From NCBI RefSeq assembly GCF_002262935.1, contig NZ_NPIA01000005.1, positions 1-64,000 of the forward strand: a DNA stretch of 64,000 nt, in the 5' to 3' direction. Positions 33,851-43,575 of the stretch are shown piece after piece. The notes below the pieces were generated by a model, which saw only the letters and a list, made by a program, of their open reading frames with translations, did no database searches and was not told the origin of the DNA. Origin of the DNA: Lottiidibacillus patelloidae (GTDB lineage Bacteria > Bacillota > Bacilli > Bacillales > SA5d-4). Within the stretch, counting starts at the first letter, position 1. Every line of letters begins with the position of its first letter. The translations under genes and the position numbers were made by a program.

Positions 33851-33926
33851 GGTCCCGTGGTGTAGCGGTTAACATGCCTGCCTGTCACGCAGGAGATCGC
33901 CGGTTCGATCCCGGTCGGGACCGCCA
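33851..33926 (+). tRNA. tRNA-Asp (GUC)
   Basis: Acceptor GGTCCCG/CGGGACC, anticodon loop CTGTCAC with anticodon GTC, T-loop GTTCGATCC, and encoded CCA. It lies 28 bp after tRNA-Glu. Confidence 0.97.
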
Positions 33927-33939
33927 TTAAATTATATAT

Positions 33940-34012
<73 letters not shown>

Positions 34013-34019
34013 CTTCTGA

Positions 34020-34049
34020 AAAGTAAATCATTTACGATTTGCTTTTTTA
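34020..34049 (+). terminator. Terminator of the tRNA cluster
   Basis: AAGTAAATC-ATTTAC-GATTTGCTT followed by TTTT, with one G-U pair in the stem. Confidence 0.8.
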
Positions 34050-34152
34050 TTAAAAAATATTTATCTGAAAATTAAAATAATAATAATATACTAAGTTATG
34101 TATAATATATTAAAATACTAATATAGTTAGTAATAATATGAAATATTGCTTT

Positions 34153-34197
34153 TGTCATACATTTGTAACAGACATATGTTGCAATTTCATGTATAGT
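34153..34197 (+). promoter_or_regulatory. WalR-type box and promoter of the M23 hydrolase gene
   Basis: TGTCAT-ACATT-TGTAAC (34153-34169) fits the WalR binding pattern TGTWAH-N5-TGTWAH with one mismatch. It lies just upstream of CAGACA-N17-TATAGT (34169-34197), a plausible sigma-A promoter. The target, a peptidoglycan hydrolase next to walRK, is of the type WalR controls. Confidence 0.6.
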
Positions 34198-34284
34198 AGA
34201 GATTAGATATGTTTGTGCGAAAATAATAGCAGGTTAAGAGATAATAAAAAGGGGATACTTAACGGACGTATAGGGGGAAAATAA

Positions 34285-35724
34285 GTGAATGCTTTTAAAG
34301 AGATTATAATAAAAAAACCAATAAACTTATTATTACTTTCCGTGTTTCTTCTAACTGCATTAGCAGCAGGTAATGTTTTAGCGGGATATAATGAGGAATT
34401 AAAGACAGTTTACCATGTATATGTTGATGGTGAAAAAATTGGGACTGTTAATGATACTAGTTTAGTAGATGAACTAGTTAAAAATAAGTCACTTCAAATT
34501 CAAGATGAATACCCCAACTATGAGATTGTTGTGAAAGAAGATTTAGTCCTAGTTCCAGAAAAAGTATTCTCATTAGATTTTAATAATGAGCAGGTTCTTG
34601 CTAAATTAAATCATAAAATTTCTTTGGCTGTAAAAGCAACAGCATTAGTAGTGAATGAAGAGATAATTGGTTACGTTGAAAACGAATCGGCTGGACAAGC
34701 GGTTATTCGCAATATGTTACTAGAGTTTGCTCCAAAGGCTGTTGTCGATCAACTAAAAAACCTTGAATATAAAAATACAAATGATATTACTTCAAAATTA
34801 AATGATCCTACTATAATAGACGTAACATTGTCAGAAAAAGTTTCATTAATTGAAGATCGTACAATGCCTGAAGAGATATTAACGGTAGAACAGGCGATTG
34901 AGCTACTGAAAAAAGGAACGTTAACAGATACAATCCATACTGTAGAATCTGGGGAAGTACTTAGTGTTATAGCTTCAAATTACAACTTAACTGTTGGTGA
35001 AGTACTAGAGCTAAACCCTGGCTTAAAGACAAATTCAATTATACAAATTGGACAAGAATTGATTGTAACAGATTATGAGCCATACGTTAAAGTTACGGTT
35101 ACAGAAGCTGTTACAAGAGATGAGGATATTAACTTCACAACAAAGTATGAAAATGATAGTACGATGTTTAAAAACACTGAAAAAGTTAAGCAATATGGTC
35201 AACTTGGTAAAAAGAGAATTGACTATGTTATTACTACTGAAAACGGCGTAGTGGTAGAAAAAGAAATTGTTAATGAAGTAATAATTAAAGAACCGGTTAC
35301 TAAGATTGTTCTACAAGGTACGAAAGTAATTCCATCACGTGGAACAGGTGATTTCATTTGGCCAACATACGGTGGAGTAATTACTAGTTACCAAGGAATG
35401 CGCTGGGGGAAATATCATAAAGGTATAGATATTGCTGGTGTTAGTAACAGGAATATTAAAGCTATAGATAATGGAACAGTAAGTGTTGCAGCTTACGGAT
35501 GGAATAATGGGCGTGGAAATTATATTGTTATCAACCATAACAATGGTTTTAAATCTCACTACTTCCACTTTAGCCAACTATATGTAACTCCTGGTCAAGT
35601 TGTTATGAAAGGGCAAGCTATTGGGAAAATGGGGACTACTGGAAGATCGACTGGCGTCCATTTACACATTGAATTATACAAATATGGAAGTTTATTAAAT
35701 CCATTAGATTATTTAAGAAGATAA
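34285..35724 (+). CDS. Secreted peptidoglycan endopeptidase: LysM, G5, peptidase M23
   Basis: 479 residues. An N-terminal signal anchor (LLLLSVFLLTALAAGNVLAG) is followed by an alpha/beta region, a LysM domain near 220-265 (IHTVESGEVLSVIASNYNLT), a G5 domain near 270-350 and a C-terminal M23/LytM domain. The zinc motif starts with WGKYHKGIDIAG (H and D), and the second motif is GVHLHIE. It should cleave cross-bridges or stem peptides of the wall. GTG start after GGGGG. It lies upstream of walRK with its own promoter and terminator. Confidence 0.92.
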   Translation: MNAFKEIIIKKPINLLLLSVFLLTALAAGNVLAGYNEELKTVYHVYVDGEKIGTVNDTSLVDELVKNKSLQIQDEYPNYEIVVKEDLVLVPEKVFSLDFNNEQVLAKLNHKISLAVKATALVVNEEIIGYVENESAGQAVIRNMLLEFAPKAVVDQLKNLEYKNTNDITSKLNDPTIIDVTLSEKVSLIEDRTMPEEILTVEQAIELLKKGTLTDTIHTVESGEVLSVIASNYNLTVGEVLELNPGLKTNSIIQIGQELIVTDYEPYVKVTVTEAVTRDEDINFTTKYENDSTMFKNTEKVKQYGQLGKKRIDYVITTENGVVVEKEIVNEVIIKEPVTKIVLQGTKVIPSRGTGDFIWPTYGGVITSYQGMRWGKYHKGIDIAGVSNRNIKAIDNGTVSVAAYGWNNGRGNYIVINHNNGFKSHYFHFSQLYVTPGQVVMKGQAIGKMGTTGRSTGVHLHIELYKYGSLLNPLDYLRR

Positions 35725-35727
35725 AAT

Positions 35728-35763
35728 GAAAACCTCTGGCTCTGTGCTAGAGGTTTTCTTTAT
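35728..35763 (+). terminator. Terminator after the M23 gene
   Basis: GAAAACCTCT and AGAGGTTTTC form a 10-bp stem with an 11-nt loop, followed by TTT. Confidence 0.8.
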
Positions 35764-35909
35764 ACATAATTATGGTGGCTAATATTTTACAGAATGTCAT
35801 ACGTCAGTAAAGCTTTTTAAACACTTATAAAGGATACATGGCTTATTGTATGGAATGATATATAATAACGAACAAATTTGAAACGAAATTTAAATAGGAG
35901 TGAAAATAA

Positions 35910-36614
35910 ATGGAAAAACGGGTATTAGTTGTTGACGATGAAAAACCAATTGCTGATATATTGAAATTCAATTTAGAAAAAGAAGGTTATGTTGTTACAT
36001 GTGCTTATGACGGGTTAGAAGCGATTGAAAAAATGGAAGAAGTAAAACCTTCCTTAGTATTACTAGATATTATGTTACCACATAAAGATGGCATGGAAGT
36101 ATGTAAGGAAATACGAAAAACTTCTGATATACCAATTATCATGCTCACTGCAAAAGACTCTGAAATTGATAAAGTATTAGGTCTTGAGTTTGGTGCAGAT
36201 GATTATGTTACGAAACCTTTTAGTACAAGAGAGTTAATTGCCCGAGTGAAGGCTAATCTGCGCCGTCACTCTCAGTCAGAAGATGAAGGGTCAAATAACG
36301 AAATGTCTAAAGATATACATATAGGACCAATAACAATAAAACCTGATCAATACGTAGTAAAGAAGAGAGAGTTGACTATTGAATTGACTCATCGTGAATT
36401 TGAACTATTTCACTATTTAGCGAAACATATTGGACAAGTGATGACAAGAGAAAACTTATTACAAACGGTTTGGGGTTATGATTATTTTGGTGATGTTCGG
36501 ACTGTTGACGTTACAGTTCGCAGACTACGTGAGAAAATTGAAGATAACCCTAGCAATCCTGCTTGGATCATCACAAGACGCGGGGTTGGCTACTATCTAC
36601 AGGAACCTAAATAG
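35910..36614 (+). CDS. walR: Response regulator WalR (YycF)
   Basis: OmpR/PhoB-type regulator, 234 residues (B. subtilis 235). The receiver domain has the acidic pocket VVDDE and phospho-acceptor Asp53 in [13 protein letters not shown], with Lys in [10 protein letters not shown]. The winged helix reads [20 protein letters not shown] and [13 protein letters not shown]. It controls cell-wall hydrolase genes. TAGGAGTG precedes the ATG. First gene of the walRKHIJ-htrC operon. Confidence 0.97.
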   Translation: MEKRVLVVDDEKPIADILKFNLEKEGYVVTCAYDGLEAIEKMEEVKPSLVLLDIMLPHKDGMEVCKEIRKTSDIPIIMLTAKDSEIDKVLGLEFGADDYVTKPFSTRELIARVKANLRRHSQSEDEGSNNEMSKDIHIGPITIKPDQYVVKKRELTIELTHREFELFHYLAKHIGQVMTRENLLQTVWGYDYFGDVRTVDVTVRRLREKIEDNPSNPAWIITRRGVGYYLQEPK

Positions 36615-36625
36615 GAGTAACTACT

Positions 36626-38458
36626 ATGCAGAAAGTAAGCTTTTTTCGTTCCATTCATTTTAAATTTATCTTAATATACGTCTTATTAATAACAGTAGCT
36701 ATGCAAGTAATTGGTGTTTATTTCGTAGATAAATTGGAAGAGCAGTTCGTGACCAATTTTTCAAAATCTTTAAGAGAAAGAATTAGTCTCCTTGCATATA
36801 ACGTAGATCAAGTACTAGACCAGCCAAGAAATGATACTACTCAAACTCTCGAAGATGATATTTATCAATTGCTTCGAAAAAATGATTTATTCTCAGATGA
36901 CTTAATAGAAGCTCAAGTAATAAATAGTAATAAATTTGTTATAGGTACTACAAACCCTGCTAATCAACATATAGTAGGTAGAATTAGTACAGAAGTTCGA
37001 GTGAAAAAAGCACTTGTAAGTGGTGGTACCTTTTCTGATGTTTTACGGCATCCCAAACTTGGGCACAGAATTCAAGTACTAGCAGTCCCAATAAATAATA
37101 AGAATGGTCAAACGGTTGGGGCGATATATGTTGAAGCCTCAATGGAAGACATATATGAACAAATGCAAGAAATTAATAATATTTTAGCAACTAGTACTAT
37201 TATTGCCTTGGCAATAACTGCCCTATTAGGTGTGTTTTTAGCACGAACTATAACAAAACCGATGTCAGAAATGCGAAAACATGCATTAACGATGGCAAAA
37301 GGAGATTTCACTAAGCAAGTAAAAGTATACGGTGAAGATGAAATTGGCCATCTAGCAATTGCCTTTAATGACTTAACAAGTAATTTAAAAGAAGCGCGTG
37401 AAAATACTGAAGATGAAAGAAGAAAATTAATCTCAGTTTTAACACATATGACAGATGGTGTAATAGCTGCCAATCAAAAAGGTGAAATAATATTAATGAA
37501 TACGCGCGCTGAGAAAATGTTGGGGATCCCATATGAGAAAGCACAAGGTAAATCTGTGCTACACCTTCTAAAGCTTGAAGGCATTATGACATTACGTGAT
37601 CTTTATGGCTATTATGGTGAGTTTCTTATAGACTTAAGTACAGATTATAAAAAGTACTATCTTAAAGCCAACATATCTCTGATTAAAACTGAAGAAAAAG
37701 ATTTTAGTGGAATAATTGTTGTTTTGCATGATGTTACTGAGCAAGAACAAATTGAACAAGAAAGAAGAGAATTTGTTGCTACAGTATCACACGAATTGCG
37801 CACCCCATTAACTACGATGAGAAGTTATTTAGAGGCTTTATCAGACGGAGCACTAGAAGATGAAAACTTAGCTCCGCAATTTATAAAAGTAACACAAGAT
37901 GAGACAGAACGAATGATTAGACTCGTAAAAGATTTATTACAGCTGTCCAAGATAGACAGTCAAGAGTTTAAAATTAACGAGTCGACAGTAGAAATGCTAG
38001 AATATATGACGTTAATCGTAGACAGGTTTGAGATGACAAAAGGCCATCAGTTTGTTTTCACAAAAGTCTTTCCAAAACATGAACTTAACATGATCATCGA
38101 CAGTGATAAAATGACACAAGTTTTTGATAACATTTTATCAAATGCTATTAAATATTCGCCTGAGGGCGGAGAAATTTTAATAAACATGGCATTGCAAAAT
38201 GAAGGATTAATCATTGAAATAAGCGATAAAGGTGTAGGAATTCCTGCAGATAGTGTTGAGAAAATATTTGATCGGTTCTATCGAGTAGACAAAGCAAGAT
38301 CGCGCAAGTTAGGTGGAACAGGATTAGGACTAGCAATTGCCAAGGAAATAATTCGCGAACATCAAGGAGAGATTTGGGCAACAAGTAAGGAAGGCAAAGG
38401 AACAACTATTCATATTAAACTTCCTATAGCGAGGTATAAAGGGGGAGCTATGAAATGA
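36626..38458 (+). CDS. walK: Sensor histidine kinase WalK (YycG)
   Basis: 610 residues. Transmembrane helices near 15-35 and 185-205 bracket an extracellular PAS-like sensor domain. They are followed by HAMP, an internal PAS domain (TDGVIAANQKGEIILMNTRA), HisKA with the phospho-accepting His in TVSHELRTPLTTM (near residue 390), and HATPase with N box NAIKYSPEGG and GGTGLGLAIAKEI. The kinase acts on WalR. It is 11 bp after walR and overlaps walH by 4 bp. Confidence 0.97.
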   Translation: MQKVSFFRSIHFKFILIYVLLITVAMQVIGVYFVDKLEEQFVTNFSKSLRERISLLAYNVDQVLDQPRNDTTQTLEDDIYQLLRKNDLFSDDLIEAQVINSNKFVIGTTNPANQHIVGRISTEVRVKKALVSGGTFSDVLRHPKLGHRIQVLAVPINNKNGQTVGAIYVEASMEDIYEQMQEINNILATSTIIALAITALLGVFLARTITKPMSEMRKHALTMAKGDFTKQVKVYGEDEIGHLAIAFNDLTSNLKEARENTEDERRKLISVLTHMTDGVIAANQKGEIILMNTRAEKMLGIPYEKAQGKSVLHLLKLEGIMTLRDLYGYYGEFLIDLSTDYKKYYLKANISLIKTEEKDFSGIIVVLHDVTEQEQIEQERREFVATVSHELRTPLTTMRSYLEALSDGALEDENLAPQFIKVTQDETERMIRLVKDLLQLSKIDSQEFKINESTVEMLEYMTLIVDRFEMTKGHQFVFTKVFPKHELNMIIDSDKMTQVFDNILSNAIKYSPEGGEILINMALQNEGLIIEISDKGVGIPADSVEKIFDRFYRVDKARSRKLGGTGLGLAIAKEIIREHQGEIWATSKEGKGTTIHIKLPIARYKGGAMK

Positions 38459-39825
38459 TCTATGAGCGGTTAAAAACATCATTACTTACACTTTTAGTGC
38501 TCCTTAGTATTTTGCTTACTTGGAAGTTGTGGACATATCAGCCTAATTATGGCTTAATTGCTGAAGAACCTCAGTATTTAAAAGATATTTCCATAGGAAA
38601 AAAACTGGATCTTATTGATGTATTTCAACCAACAAAGTTAATCTTTCATTTAGAAAATAAAAACTATGGTACAGAAAAAACGAGCAAAATAGCATCGATT
38701 TATCGCGATATGCAAAACTGGAATTTACAATCTTTTTATTTGCTTCCAGAACGGTTTACGAATATTAATGAGCTAACATCAATGGATGAAAGTGTAGAAA
38801 TCATCTTTCCTGCCCCATTATCGGCAGATATAATTAGGTTTATATTTAAGTTATCAGAAGAACAATATGCACTTGATGGTGTGGAGAGAATTGTATTATC
38901 AGCAAATATAAATACAGGAAAAGATGAAACAATTGCCCATTTTATTTCTACTTCTGAACGTAAAGTGTTAGAAGCCGAAATAAATAACATCCCATTCTCG
39001 GCAATCATTGAAAACTATCTACTTGATGCACATGTGCAAACGCCATATTATAAATACGTTATTTCTGATAATAAAGGATACTCTAATATCATTTATTTAG
39101 CAGATAAGGTTCAAACATTAAAAGCATTAACTTATACCGCATCAAAATTAAAAGCAGAAGATCAGTTGAAAGATGTTTTATTTAGCGATCCTAAGTATGT
39201 TCGTAAAACGCAATCAGGATCGGAAGAGGAAACATATACAGATGGCAAGCGCGCATTAGAATTCTTACATGAACTAAATATGATGAAATATATTAATCCT
39301 TTACAGCAACATAAAAACAATGAATTTGATGAAAAGATGCTATTACAAAGCTATCAGTTTATAAATGACCATAGTGGCTGGACGGATCGTTTTCTATACT
39401 ACATGAGGGATGAAGAGAAAGAATCCGTAACATTTAGGCAGTATATAAATAATTTCCCTATCTTTTCAACAAACTTAGCTAATAAACAAAGTGACTTAGC
39501 AACAATTTATGTTTCCTGGCGTGAAGGACAAGTTCATGAGTATATTAGGTCATTGATAGATATTGAACGAGAATTAGTTGAAAATGGTGAAATCCAGTTA
39601 GCTCGTGGTAGTAAAGTCATTAATTACCTTTACTACTTACAAGAAATAAAGGAATTTAACCCTACGTTATTAAAAGATATTACGGTTGGTTATCAAATGT
39701 ATCATATCAATACTAATTTAATTTTTTTAAAACCTTCATGGTTCATTCATTATAATGGAAATTGGCAAGCGTTGAACTACGAGCCCCAAATTGAAGAGGG
39801 GGAAGAGCAAGATGGACTGGAATAA
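38455..39825 (+). CDS. walH: WalRK regulatory protein WalH (YycH)
   Basis: 456 residues with one N-terminal transmembrane helix (TSLLTLLVLLSILLTWKLW) and a large extracytoplasmic domain. WalH and WalI bind WalK and restrain it in B. subtilis. The sequence is poorly conserved, so the call rests on position, topology and length. The ATG overlaps the end of walK. Confidence 0.92.
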   Translation: MIYERLKTSLLTLLVLLSILLTWKLWTYQPNYGLIAEEPQYLKDISIGKKLDLIDVFQPTKLIFHLENKNYGTEKTSKIASIYRDMQNWNLQSFYLLPERFTNINELTSMDESVEIIFPAPLSADIIRFIFKLSEEQYALDGVERIVLSANINTGKDETIAHFISTSERKVLEAEINNIPFSAIIENYLLDAHVQTPYYKYVISDNKGYSNIIYLADKVQTLKALTYTASKLKAEDQLKDVLFSDPKYVRKTQSGSEEETYTDGKRALEFLHELNMMKYINPLQQHKNNEFDEKMLLQSYQFINDHSGWTDRFLYYMRDEEKESVTFRQYINNFPIFSTNLANKQSDLATIYVSWREGQVHEYIRSLIDIERELVENGEIQLARGSKVINYLYYLQEIKEFNPTLLKDITVGYQMYHINTNLIFLKPSWFIHYNGNWQALNYEPQIEEGEEQDGLE

Positions 39826-40615
39826 AACAAAAACGATTTTCATCCTTACTTTTTTCATTTTAAATATCTTTTTAAGCTTTAAACTGATAGAACGAAAAAA
39901 CGAAAGCCAATTAGAAGTAATAACGAAATCAACTATTGAAGATCTATTGAAAGAAATGGAAATAAAGTACCCTAAACTTCCACAAATTAAAAAAACAGAA
40001 ACACATATTAGTGCACTTAATATACCTTTTAATACTGAAGAGTTAAGTAAACTAAAGCAACAACAATATACTTTAAATGAAGATGGAACGCTGATTGGAA
40101 TATTTGAATCACCAATTACATTAACTAATCCATTGCAACCTGAAGAAGAAGTAGCAAAGTTTATTAGTGAAAACTTAGTAAACGGAACGAAATATAGTTA
40201 CTGGAAAACAGGTGAAGATGCAAAAAAGGTTTATTTTTTCCAAACATTTGATGGAAAACCTATTTATTTTAATAAAAAAGCAATGCTTATCATTCATTTG
40301 AATGAAGAGAAACAAATAATTGGCTATGAGCAAAATTTTCTAACAGTACAAATGAAAGAAGCGGAACAAAACATACTTCCACCATTAAAGGTGATAGAAG
40401 TATTACTTGATAAACAGTATTTACAGTATGAAGGAATCATAAGCAAAATAGAGCTAGGTTACTTCAATTTACCTGAAATTGCAGGGAACATCCAAGTACT
40501 TGCGCCTACATGGCATGTAGTTATAGGCAACAACCACTATTTTGTTGATGCTATCGATGGGGAATTACTTAAAATAGGACAAAATTGGGGTGGAGAAATT
40601 GGCACTACATTTTAG
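39812..40615 (+). CDS. walI: WalRK regulatory protein WalI (YycI)
   Basis: 267 residues with an N-terminal transmembrane helix ([19 protein letters not shown]) and an extracytoplasmic domain. It forms a complex with WalH on WalK. ATG at 39812, inside the end of walH, is chosen because GGGGAAGAG precedes it and DWNKTKTIF matches the family start. Confidence 0.93.
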   Translation: MDWNKTKTIFILTFFILNIFLSFKLIERKNESQLEVITKSTIEDLLKEMEIKYPKLPQIKKTETHISALNIPFNTEELSKLKQQQYTLNEDGTLIGIFESPITLTNPLQPEEEVAKFISENLVNGTKYSYWKTGEDAKKVYFFQTFDGKPIYFNKKAMLIIHLNEEKQIIGYEQNFLTVQMKEAEQNILPPLKVIEVLLDKQYLQYEGIISKIELGYFNLPEIAGNIQVLAPTWHVVIGNNHYFVDAIDGELLKIGQNWGGEIGTTF

Positions 40616-41393
40616 TGTGCTTGCAAGTGGGAGCACTGGCAACGCATTTTATGTCGGAACAGATAAAAAAAAGCTTTTAGTTGATGCAGGGATGAGTGGG
40701 AAACAACTTGAACAACTATTTCAAGGTGTCGATGTGAATCCTAAAAACTTAGACGGAATATTAGTTACGCATGAGCATAGTGATCACATCAAAGGTATTG
40801 GTGTGTTTGCTCGCAGATATAATTTGCCTATATATGCAAATGAAAAAACGTGGAAAGCAATGGATGGATTAATAGGTAAGATTCCAACGGAACAAAAATT
40901 CACCTTTGATATGGGTACAGTAAGATCATTTGGGAATTTAGACGTTGAATCATTTGGCGTATCACATGATGCTGCTGAGCCAATGTTTTATGTTTTTCAT
41001 CATGACGGTAAGAAAGTAGCATTAGTAACAGATTTGGGATATGTTAGTGATCGTATTAAAGGAACAGTAAAAGGTGCAGACGCGCTAGTATTTGAGGCTA
41101 ATCATGATGTATCAATGCTACAAATGGGGCATTACCCATGGAGTATAAAAAGAAGAATCTTAAGTGATGTCGGACATGTGTGTAATGAGGATGCAGGTTT
41201 AGCTTTAGCAGATATTATTGGCGATAAAACGAAGCGTATTTATTTAGCACATTTAAGTAAAGATAATAATATGAAAGACTTAGCACGATTGACTGTAGCG
41301 CAAACATTAGAAGAGCAAGGGTTTAAAATTGGTGAAACGTTTGATTTATACGATACTGATCCGAAAACCCCAACGCCAATGTATTTTGTTTAA
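40599..41393 (+). CDS. walJ: Metallo-beta-lactamase fold exonuclease-like protein WalJ (YycJ)
   Basis: 264 residues, the same length as B. subtilis WalJ, a metallo-beta-lactamase fold protein that has 5'-3' exonuclease activity in some Bacillus and links to replication or cell-division timing. The metal motif is [10 protein letters not shown]. The TTG at 40599 is chosen because GGGGTGG lies 5 nt before it and [16 protein letters not shown] aligns with the family; a GTG at 40590 lies inside this ribosome binding site. Confidence 0.95.
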   Translation: MALHFSVLASGSTGNAFYVGTDKKKLLVDAGMSGKQLEQLFQGVDVNPKNLDGILVTHEHSDHIKGIGVFARRYNLPIYANEKTWKAMDGLIGKIPTEQKFTFDMGTVRSFGNLDVESFGVSHDAAEPMFYVFHHDGKKVALVTDLGYVSDRIKGTVKGADALVFEANHDVSMLQMGHYPWSIKRRILSDVGHVCNEDAGLALADIIGDKTKRIYLAHLSKDNNMKDLARLTVAQTLEEQGFKIGETFDLYDTDPKTPTPMYFV

Positions 41394-41453
41394 CAAAAAA
41401 TAGTAGATATTATATAATTTTCTATGTAAAAAGGAAGAAGGAAGGTGTTTCTC

Positions 41454-42662
41454 GTGGGGTATTACGATCAAGATTACGACAATATCCAAAAGCAAAAAGG
41501 GAATCGTAAAGGGACTTGGTTAGCATTAATTTTCGCTGCTGTACTCGGAGGATTTATCGTACTTTTTTCTATGCCAGCCTTATCAAATATAGGATTGTTG
41601 CCTTATGAATTTGCAACACCTGCAACTGGTGATGAAGAAGAAGTAAATGTTGATAATAATGTAAATCGTACAGTAAATCTTTCCATCACGACTAATGTAA
41701 CGGAAGCTGTTGAGAAAATAGCTGACGCTGTCGTAAGTGTCATTAACATTCAAAAAACAAGCTTTTGGTCAGAAACTGCAAGTGAAGCGGGAGCGGGTTC
41801 TGGAGTTATTTACAAAAAAGCAAATGGGAAAGCATTTATTGTTACAAACCATCATGTTGTTGAAGGTGCAAGTCAAATTGAAGTAAGTTTGACAGATGGA
41901 ACGAGAGTCCCGGCAACATTACTCGGCTCAGACGTTTGGACCGACTTAGCAGTATTAGAAATTGACGCAACTTCAGTAAAATCAATAGCAGAGTTTGGTA
42001 ATTCGGACACACTTAAACCTGGTGAGCCAGCAATTGCCATTGGAAACCCATTAGGACAATTTTCAAGCTCAGTCACACAGGGGATTATCTCAGCAACTGA
42101 GCGAACAATTCCAGTCGACATTAATAAAGATGGTTCAATTGACTGGAACGCAGATGTTATTCAAACAGATGCTGCAATAAACCCTGGGAATAGTGGTGGA
42201 GCCTTAATTAATATCGGAGGTCAATTAATTGGAATAAACTCCATGAAAATTGCTCGAGAATCCGTGGAAGGAATTGGCTTTGCTATTCCAATTAATTTAG
42301 CAGAACCTATTATTGAAGATCTGGAGCTATTTGGTGAAGTTCAACGCCCTCAAATGGGTATTAGTTTAGTCTCATTGTCACAAATATCTAATTACCATCG
42401 TGAAGAAACATTAAAGTTACCGGAAGATGTTAAAGCAGGAATAATGATTCGTTCTGTGTCTACACTTTCACCAGCAGATAAAGCTGGATTACAAGAACTT
42501 GATGTAATTGTGAAAATGGACGATACGGTAGTCAAAGATGATATAGACTTAAGAAAGTATTTATATATGAAGAAAGAAGTTGGCGATGAGTTAGAAGTAA
42601 CATTTTATAGAGACGGCAAAAAGAAAACAACTGTATTACGTTTAGAGAAACAATCATATTAA
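41454..42662 (+). CDS. htrC: Membrane-anchored HtrA-type serine protease (HtrC/YycK)
   Basis: 402 residues. After a short cytoplasmic start comes a transmembrane anchor (TWLALIFAAVLGGFIVLFSM), a trypsin-like domain with His in VTNHHVVEGA, Asp in DVWTDLAVLEI and Ser in NPGNSGGALI, and a C-terminal PDZ domain near 300-395. It likely degrades misfolded exported proteins. GTG at 41454 follows AGGTG at 6 nt. End of the wal operon; the terminator at 42661 follows. Confidence 0.94.
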   Translation: MGYYDQDYDNIQKQKGNRKGTWLALIFAAVLGGFIVLFSMPALSNIGLLPYEFATPATGDEEEVNVDNNVNRTVNLSITTNVTEAVEKIADAVVSVINIQKTSFWSETASEAGAGSGVIYKKANGKAFIVTNHHVVEGASQIEVSLTDGTRVPATLLGSDVWTDLAVLEIDATSVKSIAEFGNSDTLKPGEPAIAIGNPLGQFSSSVTQGIISATERTIPVDINKDGSIDWNADVIQTDAAINPGNSGGALINIGGQLIGINSMKIARESVEGIGFAIPINLAEPIIEDLELFGEVQRPQMGISLVSLSQISNYHREETLKLPEDVKAGIMIRSVSTLSPADKAGLQELDVIVKMDDTVVKDDIDLRKYLYMKKEVGDELEVTFYRDGKKKTTVLRLEKQSY

Positions 42663-42687
42663 GCAGGAGTGCATCTCCTGCTTTTTT
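42661..42687 (+). terminator. Terminator after htrC
   Basis: AAGCAGGAG-TGCAT-CTCCTGCTT followed by TTTT; it overlaps the htrC stop codon. Confidence 0.92.
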
Positions 42688-42707
42688 ACAACAAAGGAGG
42701 AAACAAC

Positions 42708-42875
42708 ATGAGAATATATAGTTGCATGGAACATATTGATGAAGCATTAGATGAAGTGGTGGATAAAGATGAACTAGCTCCTATTATGGAGAAAATTGAA
42801 GATACTAACAATTTGTCCACAGGCTGCTTTATGTGTGGAAAGGAAGCAACATATTTAGTTTCATCCGAATATTAA
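42708..42875 (+). CDS. CxxH/CxxC protein, small zinc-ribbon-like
   Basis: 55-residue protein with YSCMEHIDEAL (CxxH) and GCFMCGKEATYLV (CxxC), the pattern of the BA_5709 family found next to rlmH in Bacillaceae. It probably binds a metal; its role is unknown. The ATG at 42708 follows AAAGGAGG. A DnaA-box-like TTGTCCACA lies inside the gene. Confidence 0.85.
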   Translation: MRIYSCMEHIDEALDEVVDKDELAPIMEKIEDTNNLSTGCFMCGKEATYLVSSEY

Positions 42876-42904
42876 ATATCAATATGTAGATTTGGTTGTT
42901 GATA

Positions 42905-42913
42905 TGTGGATAA
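42905..42913. other. DnaA box upstream of rlmH
   Basis: TGTGGATAA, a perfect DnaA box in the reverse orientation, lies 35 bp before rlmH. A weaker TTGTCCACA is at 42813-42821. Confidence 0.6.
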
Positions 42914-42947
42914 GTGTTGTTGATAAGTTGTTTGTAAAGGAGAAGTT

Positions 42948-43427
42948 ATGCACATTACAATCGTTTCAGTGGGGAAATTGAAAGAGAAATATTTAAAACA
43001 AGGGATAGCTGAATACTTGAAAAGGCTAACAGCATATGCAAAAGTAGAAGTTATCGAAGTTGCTGATGAAAAAGCACCAGAAATATTAAGTGAAAATGAA
43101 ATGGAGCAAGTAAAAGATAAAGAAGGGGAACGTATTTTAGCAAAAATATCCCCTGATACATATGTCATTGCCTTAGCAATTGAAGGGAAGCTAAAGTCAT
43201 CGGAAGAACTTGCGAAGGATCTTGATAACCTAGCGATATACGGGAAAAGTAAGGTAGCTTTTGTTATCGGTGGATCGTTAGGCTTGAGTACAAATGTCTT
43301 AAAACGAGCAAATGATAAACTATCATTTTCAAAAATGACTTTTCCACATCAGTTGATGAAATTAGTTTTAGTGGAACAGATTTATCGAGCGTTTCGAATT
43401 AATCGCGGTGAACCGTATCATAAGTAA
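42948..43427 (+). CDS. rlmH: 23S rRNA (pseudouridine1915-N3)-methyltransferase RlmH
   Basis: 159-residue SPOUT methyltransferase. The knot region reads [11 protein letters not shown] and the C-terminus [14 protein letters not shown] is intact. The last 18 bp (GAACCGTATCATAAGTAA) match the SCC attachment site at the end of staphylococcal orfX/rlmH. The gene marks the end of the conserved origin-region order here. Confidence 0.97.
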   Translation: MHITIVSVGKLKEKYLKQGIAEYLKRLTAYAKVEVIEVADEKAPEILSENEMEQVKDKEGERILAKISPDTYVIALAIEGKLKSSEELAKDLDNLAIYGKSKVAFVIGGSLGLSTNVLKRANDKLSFSKMTFPHQLMKLVLVEQIYRAFRINRGEPYHK

Positions 43428-43563
43428 GCACTAAGTCATTCTTAATGGAAGCGTCTAAGGACAATTCAATGTCCTTGACGCTTCTTTCATCTGGTGAATC
43501 TCCTTCATTAACGGTAATTTTATTAACGATAGTATGAAGTAAATCCTTTTGCTCCTCAGCGCT
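43399..43563 (-). pseudogene. Remnant of a large serine recombinase, C-terminal end
   Basis: The minus strand is open for 54 codons, ending in a TAA that lies inside rlmH on the other strand. The translation contains LLHTIVNKITVNEG, then SPDERSVKDIELSLDASI and VLTYDTVH, which resembles the C-terminal end of large serine recombinases. A stop lies directly upstream and there is no catalytic N-terminal domain, so only the tail remains. The remnant and rlmH overlap by 29 bp, across the rlmH attachment site. A hairpin (GAAGCGTC with inner AAGGACA and its complement, 43450-43487) lies within it. Confidence 0.65.
43450..43487 (+). terminator. Stem-loop downstream of rlmH
   Basis: GAAGCGTC-T-AAGGACA pairs with TGTCCTT-GACGCTTC around a short loop, about 15 bp of stem. 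The T-run is weak (TTTCAT). It could end rlmH transcription. Confidence 0.55.
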
Positions 43564-43575
43564 TTATTCAATTTT

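Noticed and set aside
33693-33875. Minus-strand frame across the tRNA genes
   Set aside because: It overlaps two clear tRNAs and has no ribosome binding site; such frames are typical tRNA artefacts.
34164-34183. WalR box using TGTAAC and the next TATGTT
   Set aside because: Spacing and sequence do not fit TGTWAH-N5-TGTWAH; the upstream TGTCAT pair fits better.
43399-43563. Complete recombinase gene
   Set aside because: Only 54 codons are open, bounded by a stop upstream, with no catalytic serine domain, so it is a remnant at most.
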